Shown here piece by piece: positions 35,332-49,208 of a stretch of DNA of 64,000 nt (within the stretch, counting starts at the first letter, position 1; each line of letters starts with the position of its first letter). The position numbers and the translations under genes were made by a program. The stretch is taken from contig JBBMNZ010000017.1 of the NCBI GenBank assembly GCA_037954325.1, positions 9,274,001-9,338,000 of the forward strand, read 5' to 3'. The notes beneath the pieces were generated by a model. The model searched no databases and was not told where the DNA came from. It saw nothing but the letters and a program-made list of their open reading frames with translations. This stretch comes from Fistularia commersonii. Taxonomy: Eukaryota; Chordata; Actinopteri; Syngnathiformes; Fistulariidae.

Positions 35332-35473
35332 GATTATCCATGAGGACGGTTTCTCTGGTGATGATGTAAAGCAGTACAAGCCAGTTGTTTACAGCAACAC
35401 CATTCAGTCACTGGCTGCCATCGTCCGCGCCATGGATACCCTGGGTCTCGAGTATGGAGATAAAGAACGCAAG
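35332..35473 (+). CDS. gnao1: G protein alpha-o subunit, exon 3
   Basis: This 142-nt exon, the expected size, encodes the end of codon 54 to Lys101. IIHEDGFSGDDVKQYKPVVY completes helix alpha-1 and the linker into the helical domain. SNTIQSLAAIVRAMDTLGLE and YGDKERK form helix alpha-A and the start of alpha-B. HEDGFS and KQYKPVVY with SLAAIVRAMDTLG are Galpha-o specific; the Gi proteins read HEAGYSEEECKQYKAVVY with SIIAIIRAM. Compared with human GNAO1 from memory, Asp64 replaces Glu and Leu93 replaces Ile. The donor GTGAGT is strong; the acceptor gtgtgttaag is weak, with a poor pyrimidine tract. Exons 1-3 total 303 nt, exactly 101 codons, so exon 4 must begin in phase 0. It was not found before the window ends. 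Confidence 0.97.
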
Positions 35474-38400
35474 GTGAGTCCCCGAAACCCATGCCTGCGC
35501 ACACTCCTACTAGACATACTATTACATACAATACACTTGGCGTGTTCATATTGTCAAGCTCAAATCAGTGAATGAATACAGCAAAATTAAGCTGTATATT
35601 TCCATGAAATACAGCATTGTGCAACAATGCCTATTGAAGTTCTTCAAGAGATCAATGTGTAGTGCCCAATTATGTTTAGTTTTTTTTTAACAAATAAAGT
35701 CCCCAATTTTGAGTATGCGAGCTACAAGCCAACTGCTTAGGGTCCTTGCATTGACCTCCTGCCAAAAAAAATAGAATTGGAGGATCAACAGAATAATATT
35801 CTTTTGTTCTGCAGATGTAGGCACCCTCAACCTCACTGTTGATGCAGGGGATGTTGCTGTTATTAGTATTAGCTCATTAGTGTGCACTGCGACTGTGCGC
35901 CTCATCGTGTCAATGGAAAACATTTCCATGGTCACAGCTTGATCAAGCTGTTGCTTGAAAAGCTCAGGGATAGTTAGAGCTAAGTTATTCTTGTATAATT
36001 ACCAATTGAATTTGTTCAAAGATCTAATAATGCGCAGTTGTGTAGCACTGTTAAGGGCTGAGTCCCTGTGCAGTCAGCACAGGCTCACGGGGTGCACATG
36101 ATGTCTACTGCCACAAGAATAAACAGACTTTGGGCGCTGTTAAGACAGTCGTGCTGGTCCAAGTACATTTATGGCTCCACTAAATGTATTTAAATGATGC
36201 AGTATGTTGAAGTCAAATGTACTGCAGAAAGAGATTGTTCTGAAAATTATGAAGGCACATAATAAAGTACAACATTGTTGTGTTTTCCTGTTTTCTAAAG
36301 TAAGAGCAGAGCTTTGGGTTTTGCCATCTAAATAATCTGTGGTATTAATTGCATGGTTGTTTCTGTTAACATCAAAATGTTGACAGTTAATGATAGCAGT
36401 CTGTCATTTTCCCAGTATATGGTTACATAAACTATGCCTCAGTGCAACACATACAAACAAAATCACATGGAAAATTCTTGCTGCTCAGCGTAATGAAGTC
36501 ATGATTCATCAGGAGTTCAGTTTTTTTTTTTTTTTTTTACATTTTTCATGCTAAACCAGGGACTATACTGCATACTGCATCTGTTGTAGCTGCAGAATAT
36601 ATAAATGTGGGTATTGATAGATTTAAATAATTTCAATAAACACACACATTCTCCCATAGACACAACCCTCTTTTCTGCTCCAGGGTATTGCGGGATGCCT
36701 AAAGTTATACATGGTATATTTTTTATCATCAGAAAGCTGAGCTTTCAATGGAAAGCTCATAGGCTTGTATGGAGTGGCAAGACGCTACCGAAGCAACTAT
36801 GACATATCATATCTTTTTTTCCTCCCATGGTAACGTTTCAATTATGATTAATTTACATGTTTGTGCACCATGTGTCACAGTCTACAAAGTATATACAGAC
36901 AGAATAAGAACTTTTGTCTTTTGGTTTACTCTCAAAAATTCCTAAGACCACACCTCCTTTTAAGACCAAATTATGTTAGTCCACAGATGGTCACTAATGC
37001 AGTAATTTAGGTGAAAACGTGACAAGCATATTGGTAGGAATCCAACTAGACCACCTGCACATTTTGCTTATCTACCCCAGGTGCAATTCAAGACACTTCT
37101 ATTCGTGACACTTCTTAGTACGCAAAGGTGTGAGAAAAGACCAGAAATGTCACTCAGTATGTTAAATGGCACTGATAATTTTCAATGCATGGACTTTAAA
37201 TTGTCTTTTCCATCACATAGATTGTTGAAAGAATGTATATAGATTAGCTTTTAAATATGTTAAAAGAGGTCGAAGGGAGGCTTAAAGATGAACTTTGATT
37301 GGATAATGGCCAGACAGCTATTCACCATCCTGGGTGTTTTATTTATTGAACTGTGTCTGCCAACACTGAATCAGGGTCTGATGGCTGCCAACTATCACCA
37401 TGAAGTACAAGCCAAAAGTCCTTCATGTCAATCTAAATTAGTCCTGCTTTTAAATCCTCTGAATCCCTAAAGTACACAGTTTTCAGTGTATGATGGCACT
37501 AACTGAGGATTACGGGTCTAATCCACAGATGAACATCAGTTCCATCTTGGTCCAGAAAACCGGAGGTTAATTAGAGCTGAAATTGGCCATACAGACATAG
37601 GTTACACTAACTTCTCCTGGCTTTTGCACAACGGACAGGTCCCAAAGTAAATATTACATACTCAGCAGAGTTGCCAGAACTAGAATCGAGAATATACGGA
37701 ACCGTGAATAAATTATTTAAAACCAAGAATGACGCCTCTCAATAGTTTTGCTATGATAAAAATGAGCATCATCACTGGTGAGGGATGGCATGAACCACAT
37801 ATTTCTTCAACATCACCAATATCTCTCTAGTTATATTGATAGTTTTTGCACTTAGTGTGGAACACCATTAAATGTTTTGTCAAATATAGATTTATTTTAA
37901 ATGGCCTCTTCCATCATATGCATCCCAAAACCTCTGATAGTAATTCAACAAGTCTTGACGCTGCCACCTTTTTCCTTTATGAACACAAAATTTGAGATTC
38001 ATTGTAAGTCGTGCATTGACTGCTACTGTTTGGTATTATGCCATTCGGGATGCACTGATCATGGTTTATTGGTCTTGAACCTGATCCAGCTCTTAACATG
38101 AGCTGGATCCAAGGTATTTAATGGTGATTTCATATCCATTTGGCAGTGAGGATGCAATTCTCCCAAGCCACTTTATTCCAATTATAAAATTTGCGGTTAG
38201 AAACTACTGCAATTAAACCCATCGTGTTAAATTATATTTAAGTGAATGAATGTTTTATAAGAGAATGGGAATCATTAAATTTCCTGGATCAACTTCATTT
38301 AATTTTTGACCTTCATTCATTGACTCCTGAAGCTTCCTGAAGCGGTCCAGTCTCTTCAGAATACATCACAACATGTTCCTCTTTTTTTCCAGAAATGGCA

Positions 38401-41400
38401 GTTTTGCAATGATATTTTGTTGTAAATGTTGCTAAATGCAGAACACACTCTGGAAAGTGACAGCTTTCACTTTAGTAAAAGCAGATGACATATATTTGGC
38501 TTACTCACGCAATCAACTGATATCAAAATGAAGCTATTGGTACTAGAGGGTTGAAACAACAATACATCCATAAATTAAGATGTATTGTCATTCTGTTTGG
38601 TGCCAGAGATGGTCATCTTTGTTTGTTCGAGGTCACGTGTTTCAAAAAAACATCCTATTCTTCTTCAGTGTCCCTCCTCTTGTTACAAGCAAACATCCTC
38701 CTAATGGGATGAATATTGATCTGAGTAAACAGATGATGGGACTAGCCCCCTCAGAGATGGAGGAATGGATGTTTCTGACAAAAAGACAGAGGAAGGGATT
38801 TAAAAAAAGACATGAAAATCCAGGCTTAAAAAATAAACATTTAAACAATAGATTAAGCATGCATTCATTCTTTCAGGCATCCATTTTGTATCAGTTCTGC
38901 TTATTCTGTGCACAGGGTTGTAAGGTGATAGTTATTAGGAATGATAATCAAGAGATAATCAAAAATATGAAACATGGTATGTAAGAGTCATCACCCCAGA
39001 GAGAACCAAGAGAAAACGTCCAATCTTCACTTAGAAAGTCAGCCACTGAAATTCAACTCAGGGACCGTTTTGCAATTTTAATAAACTGATAAAGATTAAT
39101 TTCCAACACGTATCAGATTAATTTCACACTTTTTAGAAATATAATAGAAGAATATACCGCTTTTTCTGTCTCCATGTCCCCATTTCTAGAGATGTCAGGA
39201 AATATATGAATCCAATGACATCTCCATCCAGAGGCTTTTGCGGCAAGTAAAATATCTTTTAATTTCCATGGAATGCTCGCAAAAAGAAACTTGTCTAGCC
39301 ATTTATGGGCCTTGACCTTGGAGGTCTGCCTTGCAGATATGGACATAATTTCAATTGAAAACTATTAAAAATATAAGGAACATCTACACATTACATGGTA
39401 ACCGAAGATTGTCTCTGGAGTAGCTCAAGTTTTGTTGATCTCTTATTTGAGTTCAGCAGCCCTTCTAGATATGCAAACCTCGTGATCTCATCTTACAAGA
39501 AGTGGTTGAAGAGCTGAAGTGAGGCAATGTCTCCTTTCCTTATAGCTCTACCAAACAAATAAATACTTTCCATTCTCTCACTTCAATATTCAATACAGTT
39601 TAATGGTAGGTTACTGTTACTGTCTAATAAAATGCAAGCTGTTTTAATTCTCAACCACTAGTTTGTATGTTCAATCCTGTAATAAATTAAAATGTGTCTA
39701 AAGTGTATCCATGATGGATGATAAAAGGTCTGGTCCTGAGAAAAAAACAAGAGTTTGAAAAAGAGAGACATTTATTATGAAAACGGCAAAAGCCTAAGAG
39801 GGAAAGAGGAAGAAAAGGATGTGATTTATGATAGAAAAGGCAGTGAAAGTGACCAGATTAAGCCGTGTTTACACTCCTCTCCAAGTCAGACTTCCCCTTC
39901 AAGTATCCATCAGATTTTGAGCTGAATGACTCATTCACACCATGAAAGATAGACCGGGTAGAGTAATTTGACTTATACATACAGCATTTAAACATACTTA
40001 TCAGGCTAATGTGAGTGCTCTGCATATATCACTAAGTCTGTTTAAACTTGAATTTCCTTTTGGCCAATTTGTGATTTTTATTTTCATTTTTCAAAAAAAA
40101 AAGGTCCATCAGAGGTTTTAGTTTTCTTGTCCCAAGTGTGTTTCAACACCCCCATCTGTCACATTGGCCTTGGCTAGTTGCCGTGGCAACTCACTGTTTT
40201 GGTTTGCTCACAACACATTCCACGATCCCGTGTCCAAGGTTGGTTTGACGCGTATATTGTACTTACAAACAGTTTCGCACTCTTTTACACAGACACCCAC
40301 TCACATTGGGTGATAACTGACCTGAAACCAACTACTTTGTCACTGACAGAAGATTTTTTTTTCCAAGTATTAATAAAGGAAGATACAGGAGGGAATTCGT
40401 CATATACTGTATTTTAACCACCAATAGTTAAAAATTAACATTTTTCCCCATCAGGTTTTCACTGTTTTGTTTCTCAATAGGTCACCAGAACCACAAACCA
40501 AATGCAGTTTTTGGATGACTGTGAGTAGGGATGGGATATTGCATGGTTTAACTACTGTTATAGTTTAATCCCTTGTCAAATAGCTGTGTGTTTAGCAGGG
40601 AAACAGCAGGGAGATTTGCAATGCCACAAATTGTCACACCCACATACAGGGAGGCTGTGGATACACTTTTGGAGGGGCAGTAATACCTGCAGTGACAAGC
40701 ACAAAATGTTGGATCAAATGAGAGTATCCTCCTCCCAAAAAATCCCCCCTGGACCCCTTCCTCTCTCGCTCTCTCTCTCCTTTCCTCCACCCCCCATTTC
40801 TCCTCTATCCTTCACTTTCCCTCACTCACTGCTATTTCTCTCTGCCTCCCTCTGAGTAAAGGGCATGGCGAATGCTTGACAGTCACATGCACTTCCAAAC
40901 TGAAACAAACAGATACATTAAAGAAGTGTAATGAATTTGCTGTAAAACAGTGAAACAACAATTACATAAATGTATGAGCCTTAAAAAGGTATTCATATTT
41001 GCAAGGTCAGATGATACAAGGGAAGATGACATGGGCAATTTGATAGATGAAGGGCTGGGCAGTTTGTGAAAGGGAGGAGAGAACACAAAGATTTAAGAAT
41101 TTAAAAAATGATGGTGAAGAAATAACTAATGATTTCTTCAAAAATGTAGTTTGGAGGAGTAGCTTTTGTTTAATCAGAGGGACATTATCGTTGATTCTGG
41201 TACATACAGGAAGACGTTGAAGGAAAACTAGCTGAGTAATAATGCTATTAACAGTAATAAATTCCCACATATACTTGTCAGGAGATTCTCTTAGACTAAT
41301 GCTGTGTTGAAGAACCTTAATTACAATGCATGAACAATTTTCAATAATAAGTAACAGCAGGCTTCTGCCCTGCCTATATCTATACCCAAATCCCACAGAA

Positions 41401-42195
41401 TTCTGAGCACCAGCTCTTCAGAATAGCGTTGTTGTAGCGTTGTTCTTAACATTGAGCCTCAAGCAGCAGCTAGTGACTTTCAGATTTTGCTATGTAAGCA
41501 TTACTTAAGCATTGGCCTCAGGGCTGTTTTTATGTGCACTTAATTGCACGGGTCATACATGTGCATGGAGGCTCTGCCATATTGGTTTGATGGCAGATGA
41601 CCGGCCTGTAGAAGTATGCGAAGATAGGAGTGAAAGTGCAACGGCAATGAGCAAACACAGACATACTGAGATGCACAGTTGAAATGGACATCAGCTGCAC
41701 TTCAGTGTGCTAATTTATATAAGTTGTACTGAAGGAGGTCATTGTTCTCCCCAGACACAAGCAGTTTTCTGAAGTGAAGTGTTAATGTTTCATAGCTGAT
41801 CTGATCAAATCTGAGATGATCTGAGCTCAGAAGGTCTTTTAAGATTTTAAAAACCAAGCACTGCTGTTTATTTTAAATTGCAGCTGGCCAAAAAAAAGAA
41901 AATCTCACAGCATATTTACATTGCTATATGATATTAGCACCAAAGTAGCATTCACAATCTACGAATGCTATTTGTGATTTTACGACAACACACTTGAAAT
42001 CTCAAAACATTTGCAAACCAAGCTACGCAGTAAATAATAAAATATTTCTGCTAATGTATCTAAGTGGTAAATAAAAATAGGAAATTATTTTGTCATTTCA
42101 ATAGCTATCCAGCTTTCAATACCAACAAGATGGCAGACATAAAAGTATAAAATTATATTCTGTAACTATTTTTATGTATAGCACTTTAAACATTA

Positions 42196-42270
42196 TTCTT
42201 ACATTAAAGAACTCCTTGTTAGAATATATGGGTTCTTACATTTAAGAACTCCTTGTTATTATATCTAGGC
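42196..42270. repeat. 37-bp direct tandem duplication
   Basis: ttcttacattaaagaactcc recurs 37 bp later as ttcttacatttaagaactcc, with the following ttgtta also shared. There are two copies, slightly diverged. Confidence 0.8.
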
Positions 42271-42538
42271 CTGATGAAGAGGAATAGAGAAAGGCCGCAG
42301 CTGTGCTGACAGCAGCGCGCACACAACAAATGGCATCAGAAAAACACTTTGTGCCCCAATGGGCTGTGGGAAGGATAGATGGGAAAAAAGACAAGTGGGA
42401 GAGGATGATGAGAGGGATGAGATGAATGGATAGACAGAGAAAAAATTTACAGGGGAGAGGACTGGTAGACAGGTTGCTGCCTGTTTTGGAAGGCAGGTTG
42501 TTATCCTCGTGAGGTTGTTGGCTTCGAGCACACGTGTT

Positions 42539-42628
42539 TGTGTGTGTGAGTGAGTCTGTCTGTGTGTGCGTGCGTGCGTGCGTGCGTGCGTGCGTGTGTG
42601 TGCGTGTAGGGGTGTGTGTGTGTGTATG
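42539..42628. repeat. (TG)n/(CGTG)n compound microsatellite
   Basis: TG with GAGT interruptions, then seven to eight GCGT units and TG again. It accounts for the His/Thr/Arg-rich part of the open frame on the other strand. Confidence 0.9.
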
Positions 42629-44245
42629 TTTGCTGCAAGCTGCCATTATATGAACAACGCCCCTCTGATCATAACATTCCCACTGCTCGTTAAAGAATAA
42701 AACGACCAGCACAAGGGAGCAGCTCAGTGTAGTTTTGAACACAGGTGACAGAGGCATAGCTTCCTTCACCTGGCTTGTACTTTTTTTTTTTTTTTTGTCT
42801 ATTTGTTTTTTGATATGACAAAATCCTCCCTCTACTCTCTGTGAGCTAATCACTGATGAAAAAACAACCAGCAGGCTGCTAAATGGAAGCTTGTAGTCAC
42901 ATTTTAGACCTCAAAATAAAATATGCCCACCAGGCTTCTCCGGGTCCTCAGTACAGAGGACAGTCTGTTAATATTCTCTGGAGTTTGATTTGGCACACAG
43001 AGGGATGTGCGATGAAGGAAACCTGCAGTTTTTTTGTTTGTTTTTTTTTTAATTAATTTGTTTATTTATTAATTTTCCTTAAGAATTGAGAGGGGAAGCT
43101 GTGGTATGAATGGATTAATAAGAGAAAATGCCTTTTGTGATTAAGTTATGATACAGCAAGCTTTTAGCATCACATCACCGCCTCAAATTTTGGTAAATAT
43201 ACAGAAGAATACAAAGATGTTATCTTGTGCCAAAGGCAAATTATTAAGCTGTTATTGTGGGTCAAATTAAGTTTGAGTTAACAAACTTTCATTTTCTGAA
43301 ACTAATATTATGGTGATTATAATAAGCGTTAGTCAAAAATTGTTTAGCCCCAATTCCCCCTCATAGGCTTTGAAATAAATTTATGTGGATTACCTTATAG
43401 ATGGATAGAGCGATGGAGAGATAGATAGATGTAGACATATAATTTGCTAAACATGTTGCATGTTGTTCATATGATTGGTTTAAATTTGTGATCCATTTTA
43501 ATTCATACAATTTTTATTTACACTTGTGTCCTGTATGTTTTATATTTATGTAGCCATTGTCCACTAAGAACTTAGTCTTTAAGACTTAACTACTATCTGA
43601 TCTTTAAAGAGCATTGGCACTTTTGGTTAGGCCATTTCATACCATCCTATTTCCTTTATACTTGCACACTTTTAGTCAGAATGAAACCAGAAAGTATGAA
43701 ATAATCTAATTAACACTAAGGCTCTTAGATGCAAGAGGTATCGGCGTTTTGGATGCTGAATAATGATATTCAGCGTTTAAAAATCGAACTACAACAGTGT
43801 GGTTTTTGTGTATCTATGACAAACGTGGATATTTATTTCATATGTTTTCACACATTTTTGTCTGTGAAAGGCACAAAATTAAATTCAAAGCTTGGATTTC
43901 TTGTGCTGCATTATAAAACAAAAGGAAAGGGGAAAAAAAATGTCCCAGCAACAGACCTAATATAGTGTTTTTAAATAATTGAGGAGGCTCGTGGCCAATG
44001 AGGCTGTAACTCACAGCAAAATGCAAAAGATAAAATGCAGCTTCATTATGTAAAAAATCTTTAATAACTTAAAGTGGAGATGGTCCAATCAGACGTCAAG
44101 CATGTGTTTTCACAATATCAATATGTACATTTCCTTTAAGAAAAGCGTCATGGATCTTGCATGTGCTTAGTACTGTTAAATGCTTATTTTATGCATAATT
44201 GGCAAATTGATATGGTTCATTTTGTAATGGTTTTAAATGTAATGT

Positions 44246-44352
44246 GCAACATTTTCACATGGATATGGAAGGTTTTGGACGATTTTCATCTGAATTTGCA
44301 ACATTTTCACATGGATATGGAACATTTTGGGATATTTTCATCTGAATTTGCA
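44246..44352. repeat. 52-bp tandem duplication (two copies)
   Basis: The unit contains caacattttcacatggatat and gattttcatctgaatttg (gatattttcatc in the second copy). The copies start at 44246 and 44298 and differ at a few bases. Confidence 0.85.
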
Positions 44353-45614
44353 GCCTCCTGTGCGAAGAGTATCACTGTTCTTAGTTTTACCTTTAGCTTC
44401 TGTTTGCATCATTTCATTTGTACAATGTTTTCACAAAATAAAGAGTTTGTGTGTGAGATGGTGTCAGAAAGTCACTGTGGCCCTTTTAATAACCCAATGT
44501 ATGCAATTAATTATTCCTATCAGCCAGGTTATGGATGTCATCGTACAGACAGTCTGGATTACATGCACAAATACACCCTTCCATTGACATGTTTGAAATG
44601 TTTTCACTTTCGCGTTTTTTATGCATTGGGAGAGTGTATGTGTGTGTTTGTTTGAAGCGTGTCTCTTTGCCACCCTCCTGCAGTGCTGCACTCTCTTTGA
44701 TTTCCCCCAGCTCTCTCTTCTCTCCACTCCACCTCTTTTATTATTTTCGGCTTTCACTCTTTGTCTCCCCATCCCCTCTGCTCTGATCTGTCTATCCTCC
44801 TTTCCTCATCGCTTCCTTCCTCATATCACCGATACACATTTTTTTTCCTTTCACTGTCTTTTTTTTTTTTTTTTTTGCCACTACTCAACTTCTTGTGTAC
44901 AACCTGCTAAGTTTTCTTCCCATAATGTCACTCTGATTTATCAGGTCTGTTGATCTACTTTCATGCATTGGATCAATCAGCTATGCTCTGACTTAAATAC
45001 CTGAGAAACTACATTAACCTATTCATCACCCATCCACAATAACCCCATGCCAATGTCTTTGTTAATGCAACTGATACTCAACGCAGACATACGTGTTAAT
45101 AATGCGTGTCGATTTTAGGCTTTTTGCGTGTATGGGGTGGGGGGTGGGATGCTGCAGATGTGTGAGAGATAAATATAGTAAAGCACAGTTAAGGAGAGCA
45201 GAAGGGAAAAATCTGCATCATGACAGCATGAGTGCGATTGTCACAGTAGAGAAATGAACCGTATCCTAGCAACAGAGACGAGTACGATCCCGTACCTGAG
45301 ATTTGGGAAGCATGTTTTATGTCTGTCCTTTTCTTCCATGTGTTGTGTGGGTGCATCTGCCTTTGTTTATACCAAAGATGAAAAGTGTATTCTTCCTACG
45401 GCATTTTATTCCTCCCAGACTCCACTTTCACTCGGACACTGGAAGTTGGCAAATGGAGTGACAGCATCCTCCTCCTCTGAAGCATCGCAGCTCAATCAAG
45501 TGGTGCGTTTCAGTGTCTCGAGCAACCCAAGGCTGGGACCTTTATGTAGAGCTGGCATGTTCCCTCTCCACGGTACAAAGACATGGAGATTTCTCGGATT
45601 TCCCAATCCTCTTG

Positions 45615-45765
45615 TGTTTGCAGATGTGAGCGTGAATGTGTCAGTCTGTGCATTTGCCAACCTCCGTGATACACTGGCAATCAACACAGACTGGGCCTAA
45701 GTCCAGTATCCTGCAACCTTGAGCAGGATAAGGGATTTACAAAATGAAAGGATGCCTGACATAAT
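45615..45765 (+). repeat. Dispersed fish repeat, degraded
   Basis: The phrases tgtgagcgtgaatgtgtcagtc, gatacactggcaatc and ttgagcaggataagggatttacaaaatg match, with decay, a very common fish repeat whose consensus I recall ends in gaacaggataagcggttacagaaaatgg. It explains the end of the 148-codon open frame here. A related copy lies at 51.8 kb in reverse. Confidence 0.5.
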
Positions 45766-46546
45766 ATCTTGGTGATGTTTGCCGAGGTAGATACTGTTTA
45801 CATGTCCACACATGTTTGCTTGGATTAACTCAGGATGACATAGACTTATACTTGACAAACATTTTCAGGTTTTAGAACATGCTCCAACTGTGTTGCAGAT
45901 TGAAATATGAATATATGGAGAAAAAAAGGCCCACTATTACATCTAGAATGTGGCTTGAAACTGAATACAATGATTAATTTTGAGCCATTCAAAATCTATA
46001 TTTTTTTCAATGTCAAAACATTTTGTCAACTATATAATAAAAGTATGAAGCCCTCCCCCTGCATAAATTAAATAGATACTAACTATACCATCTCTCTGTT
46101 TTTTTTTTTTACACTATGCAATACAAATCAGTCAGGGTAAAACGTAGATATCATGTATTTATTATGTTGTTCAAATCCAAATATCCTGACTCGCTGACAA
46201 CATCACAAGGAACCTTTGGTTTACAATTTTAGAAAAATGTCAATTTCTTAGTGGCTTGCTGTTGAATTTCATACAACCATGAATGTTTTCCTTAGAATTA
46301 ATGTTTCGCTTACATCTAGCACAGTTATGGGAAGAATCTAATCGTCATCAGTTGTATATTCAGTACTAGAGAGTAAAATCTAAGTCAATTTTGAATGTTG
46401 ATTTGGTTTCCTGGTTGTCTGAAATTATCTTTTTCTCCCTATGAGTCAAATAAATGTCAAATGTTAAGTGAAATACATGTGTTTGTGTGTATTTGCAAGA
46501 TATCAGAGTGCCGAACATCAGATATTTCCTGTAGCTCTCTGAACTT

Positions 46547-46547
<1 letters not shown>

Positions 46548-46599
<52 letters not shown>
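46548..46599. repeat. (CA)n microsatellite
   Basis: About 52 bp of CA with a single CG near the end. Confidence 0.95.
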
Positions 46600-47891
46600 T
46601 GCTTGCATGCACAGACTAACACATACACAACTTTTCTTGCTAACCTCCTCCTCTGTGTGATCTAGGCTAGAGCTGCTGGCATCATATGACAGGCACATGG
46701 ACCTGTCTCGCCACACCAAGCCAAAACACTGCACCGCTTAGAACAGGACCATGATGCCTTGCTCCTGTCGCCCCCGGTTATTAAGCCTGCCAATCATGAG
46801 TGCAAGTTTGCAAAACCCTGCTTTTAGACAAAAAGCTCATACTTCCAAACCAAACATAGATTCCCAGTCTCTTAAGAAGGCTGAAATCCTTTTTACTTGA
46901 TCAAGGAGAGGATTTGAAGTCAGCAGTGGGGAAGGGAGGAAAAAATTTAAACTAATTATTCAAATTATTTTCCTTTGGAATAATAACAAGAAATGATATT
47001 CACATTCCCCTTTGCAAACCTTTTTTTGCCTAATTATTATTTCTTATGTTGAGCTGCTTTGGTGCTCCTGAAAAAGAAAAAAAAACACCTGAAACTGTTT
47101 CAAGGTATGATCAAAAAGGAGTTTTGAAGAAAGCTTTCTTTGAACTTCAACTACCAATCCCAGGAATGTGTTTGGATCAATGTTTCTATTAGCTAATGTT
47201 AATGTGTAGGATATGGATGTCAGTGCCGTACGTTGCATTGAGTGTTACTCATAATATTATAACTATAATCATGATTTTCACATTTTAATTAAACAGCACA
47301 ATAGTATTAGTGACAATGATTGTGGGCCTGTCCAGCAGTAGTATTCTCTCTAGGGTCATGAGTAAGGTACCTTGAGGGACTTAGTTCTCAGGTGCTAAGA
47401 GAGACTGAACACAGACTGTATTCTCTAGAGGGAAGTGAAGTATCGTCCCTCAGGTGTAGAGTGTGATGAATAAAGGAATGGAGGGGAGATAGGGAGCAGA
47501 GAGGGGGGGGAGCATTCGAGATTGAGTCCTTAGGGTTTCAGGCCAGTGTGGTTGCGTGTACGTGTGTGTGCATGCACGCTCGTGCAGGGAGGATCACGTT
47601 GATGAAGGACCCTATGAAAAAAAATTTCATGCCTCTGCAAAAAAGATATATCTGGTTGCAGAAATCCTTTTTTATATTCGTATTCAGGCCAATATGCAAA
47701 TCAGATATCACAGTCATTATGTTTTGCAGCACATATACGTTATCACTGCATTTTCATTTACATCTAGTATACCTGACATATAAAGGCAATCATTTATTAT
47801 TAACCTAGTCTGTCAGTGATGTAATGATTTTCTGTTATGATAGTATTATTGGTGCAAGAAGTAATAGCTGAGAGAATTAACTGGCATTGCA

Positions 47892-47915
47892 GTGTGTGTG
47901 TGTGCGTGTGCGCGT

Positions 47916-47966
<51 letters not shown>
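47892..47966. repeat. (TG)n microsatellite
   Basis: About 75 bp with a tgcgtgtgcgcg interruption near the start. Confidence 0.95.
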
Positions 47967-47969
<3 letters not shown>

Positions 47970-49128
47970 CGGGTTTGTTTTGTTTTGGTGTTTTTTGTTT
48001 TTGAGAAATGTATGACTAAAGGGTATACTGATGAATCTGCATTAATTTTAGTGTCATAACATTCCAATTTCACCTGCCAGTATTGCATCATATACAATAC
48101 TGAATATTTTTAATACAGTGTCAAAATATGTTTTTATTTCTTTTACATGTAAAGTCATAAAGTCAAACACATTTCTGCTTCAGTCAAATACAGAATGTGA
48201 AGAAGCCAGCATATCCAGCCTCCATTTTGACTTTTGTGGTCTTCCTTTCTTAGATGCTATGCCTGAATTCTGTGTTCTTTGTTCATGTGGTAGCCAACTG
48301 CTGGTGCAGCTAATTAGGCCAGTCTAAGAATAGACCCTTTGCCTGTACGATTACTATATCATCCTTGGCATGTAAAACTCAGATGTGTTAATCTCCAGCC
48401 TCCATTTATCATTTGGCTTGTCTAATATTCACAGAATTTGCTTGCCAAGCTATTATTTGATTGAAAGATAGCAAGATGAGATTTATGCTTTGTGAAAGAA
48501 TTAGATATGCTATTCTGGTCGTTTTAATTAAATAAAACAGACAATACATGGAGTTTGTTGTAAACTGAAGATATTTGTTAAAAATGTCACTGGTGGAGGT
48601 ACGACATGCATCCTGTGTGACAACAGAGGCAGCAAGGACTAAAGTTTTCTCCAAAACTTTTTTGTATCTTGCACCATACTGCAAGTAGATTTGTTTCTGC
48701 TCCTCATTTCACCAGACATACACAATTTATCCCATATGAAGTGTGTGATGTATAACTTCAATCAACTATTAACAATATAAATTGAAACCAGGCTTCTGAA
48801 TGTTTTGATATTCATTTTTTCCTATGCTTTCTGTACATCCTGAAAAAATCTGTTGACAGGGAGAAAAAAAAATAGTTTTCATCTTTTTTTTTACCTGCTT
48901 CCTGAATTTGAGTGAAGGAAGAAGACGACATAGTCGACCCATCACGCTTGTAAACATTTATACAGACAGCGGTTACATTAGTGCTCTTGCCAAGCATTAG
49001 CCCGGTTAGCCAACCATCACACGCACAAAGGCAAAGTCCTTAAGCCTCAGCCTCACTGCCAAAGCACACCCGTAATTACATACCAACTGGCAAGTGACTA
49101 ACAGCATCAAATCAAAACTGACTTATGA

Positions 49129-49130
<2 letters not shown>

Positions 49131-49206
<76 letters not shown>
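49131..49206. repeat. (GT)n microsatellite
   Basis: About 76 bp of uninterrupted GT, the longest pure dinucleotide run noted. Confidence 0.95.

Positions 49207-49208
<2 letters not shown>

Noticed and set aside
39110..39350. Relatively complex sequence that might be a conserved noncoding element
   Set aside because: No alignment is available, and composition alone does not support a call.
42242..42853. 203-codon open frame on the minus strand
   Set aside because: Its His/Thr/Arg-rich core is the translation of a TG/CGTG microsatellite; no domain, signal peptide or splice context was seen.
45254..45700. 148-codon open frame on the plus strand
   Set aside because: Its 3' end is a degraded dispersed fish repeat, and the rest has no recognisable domain.
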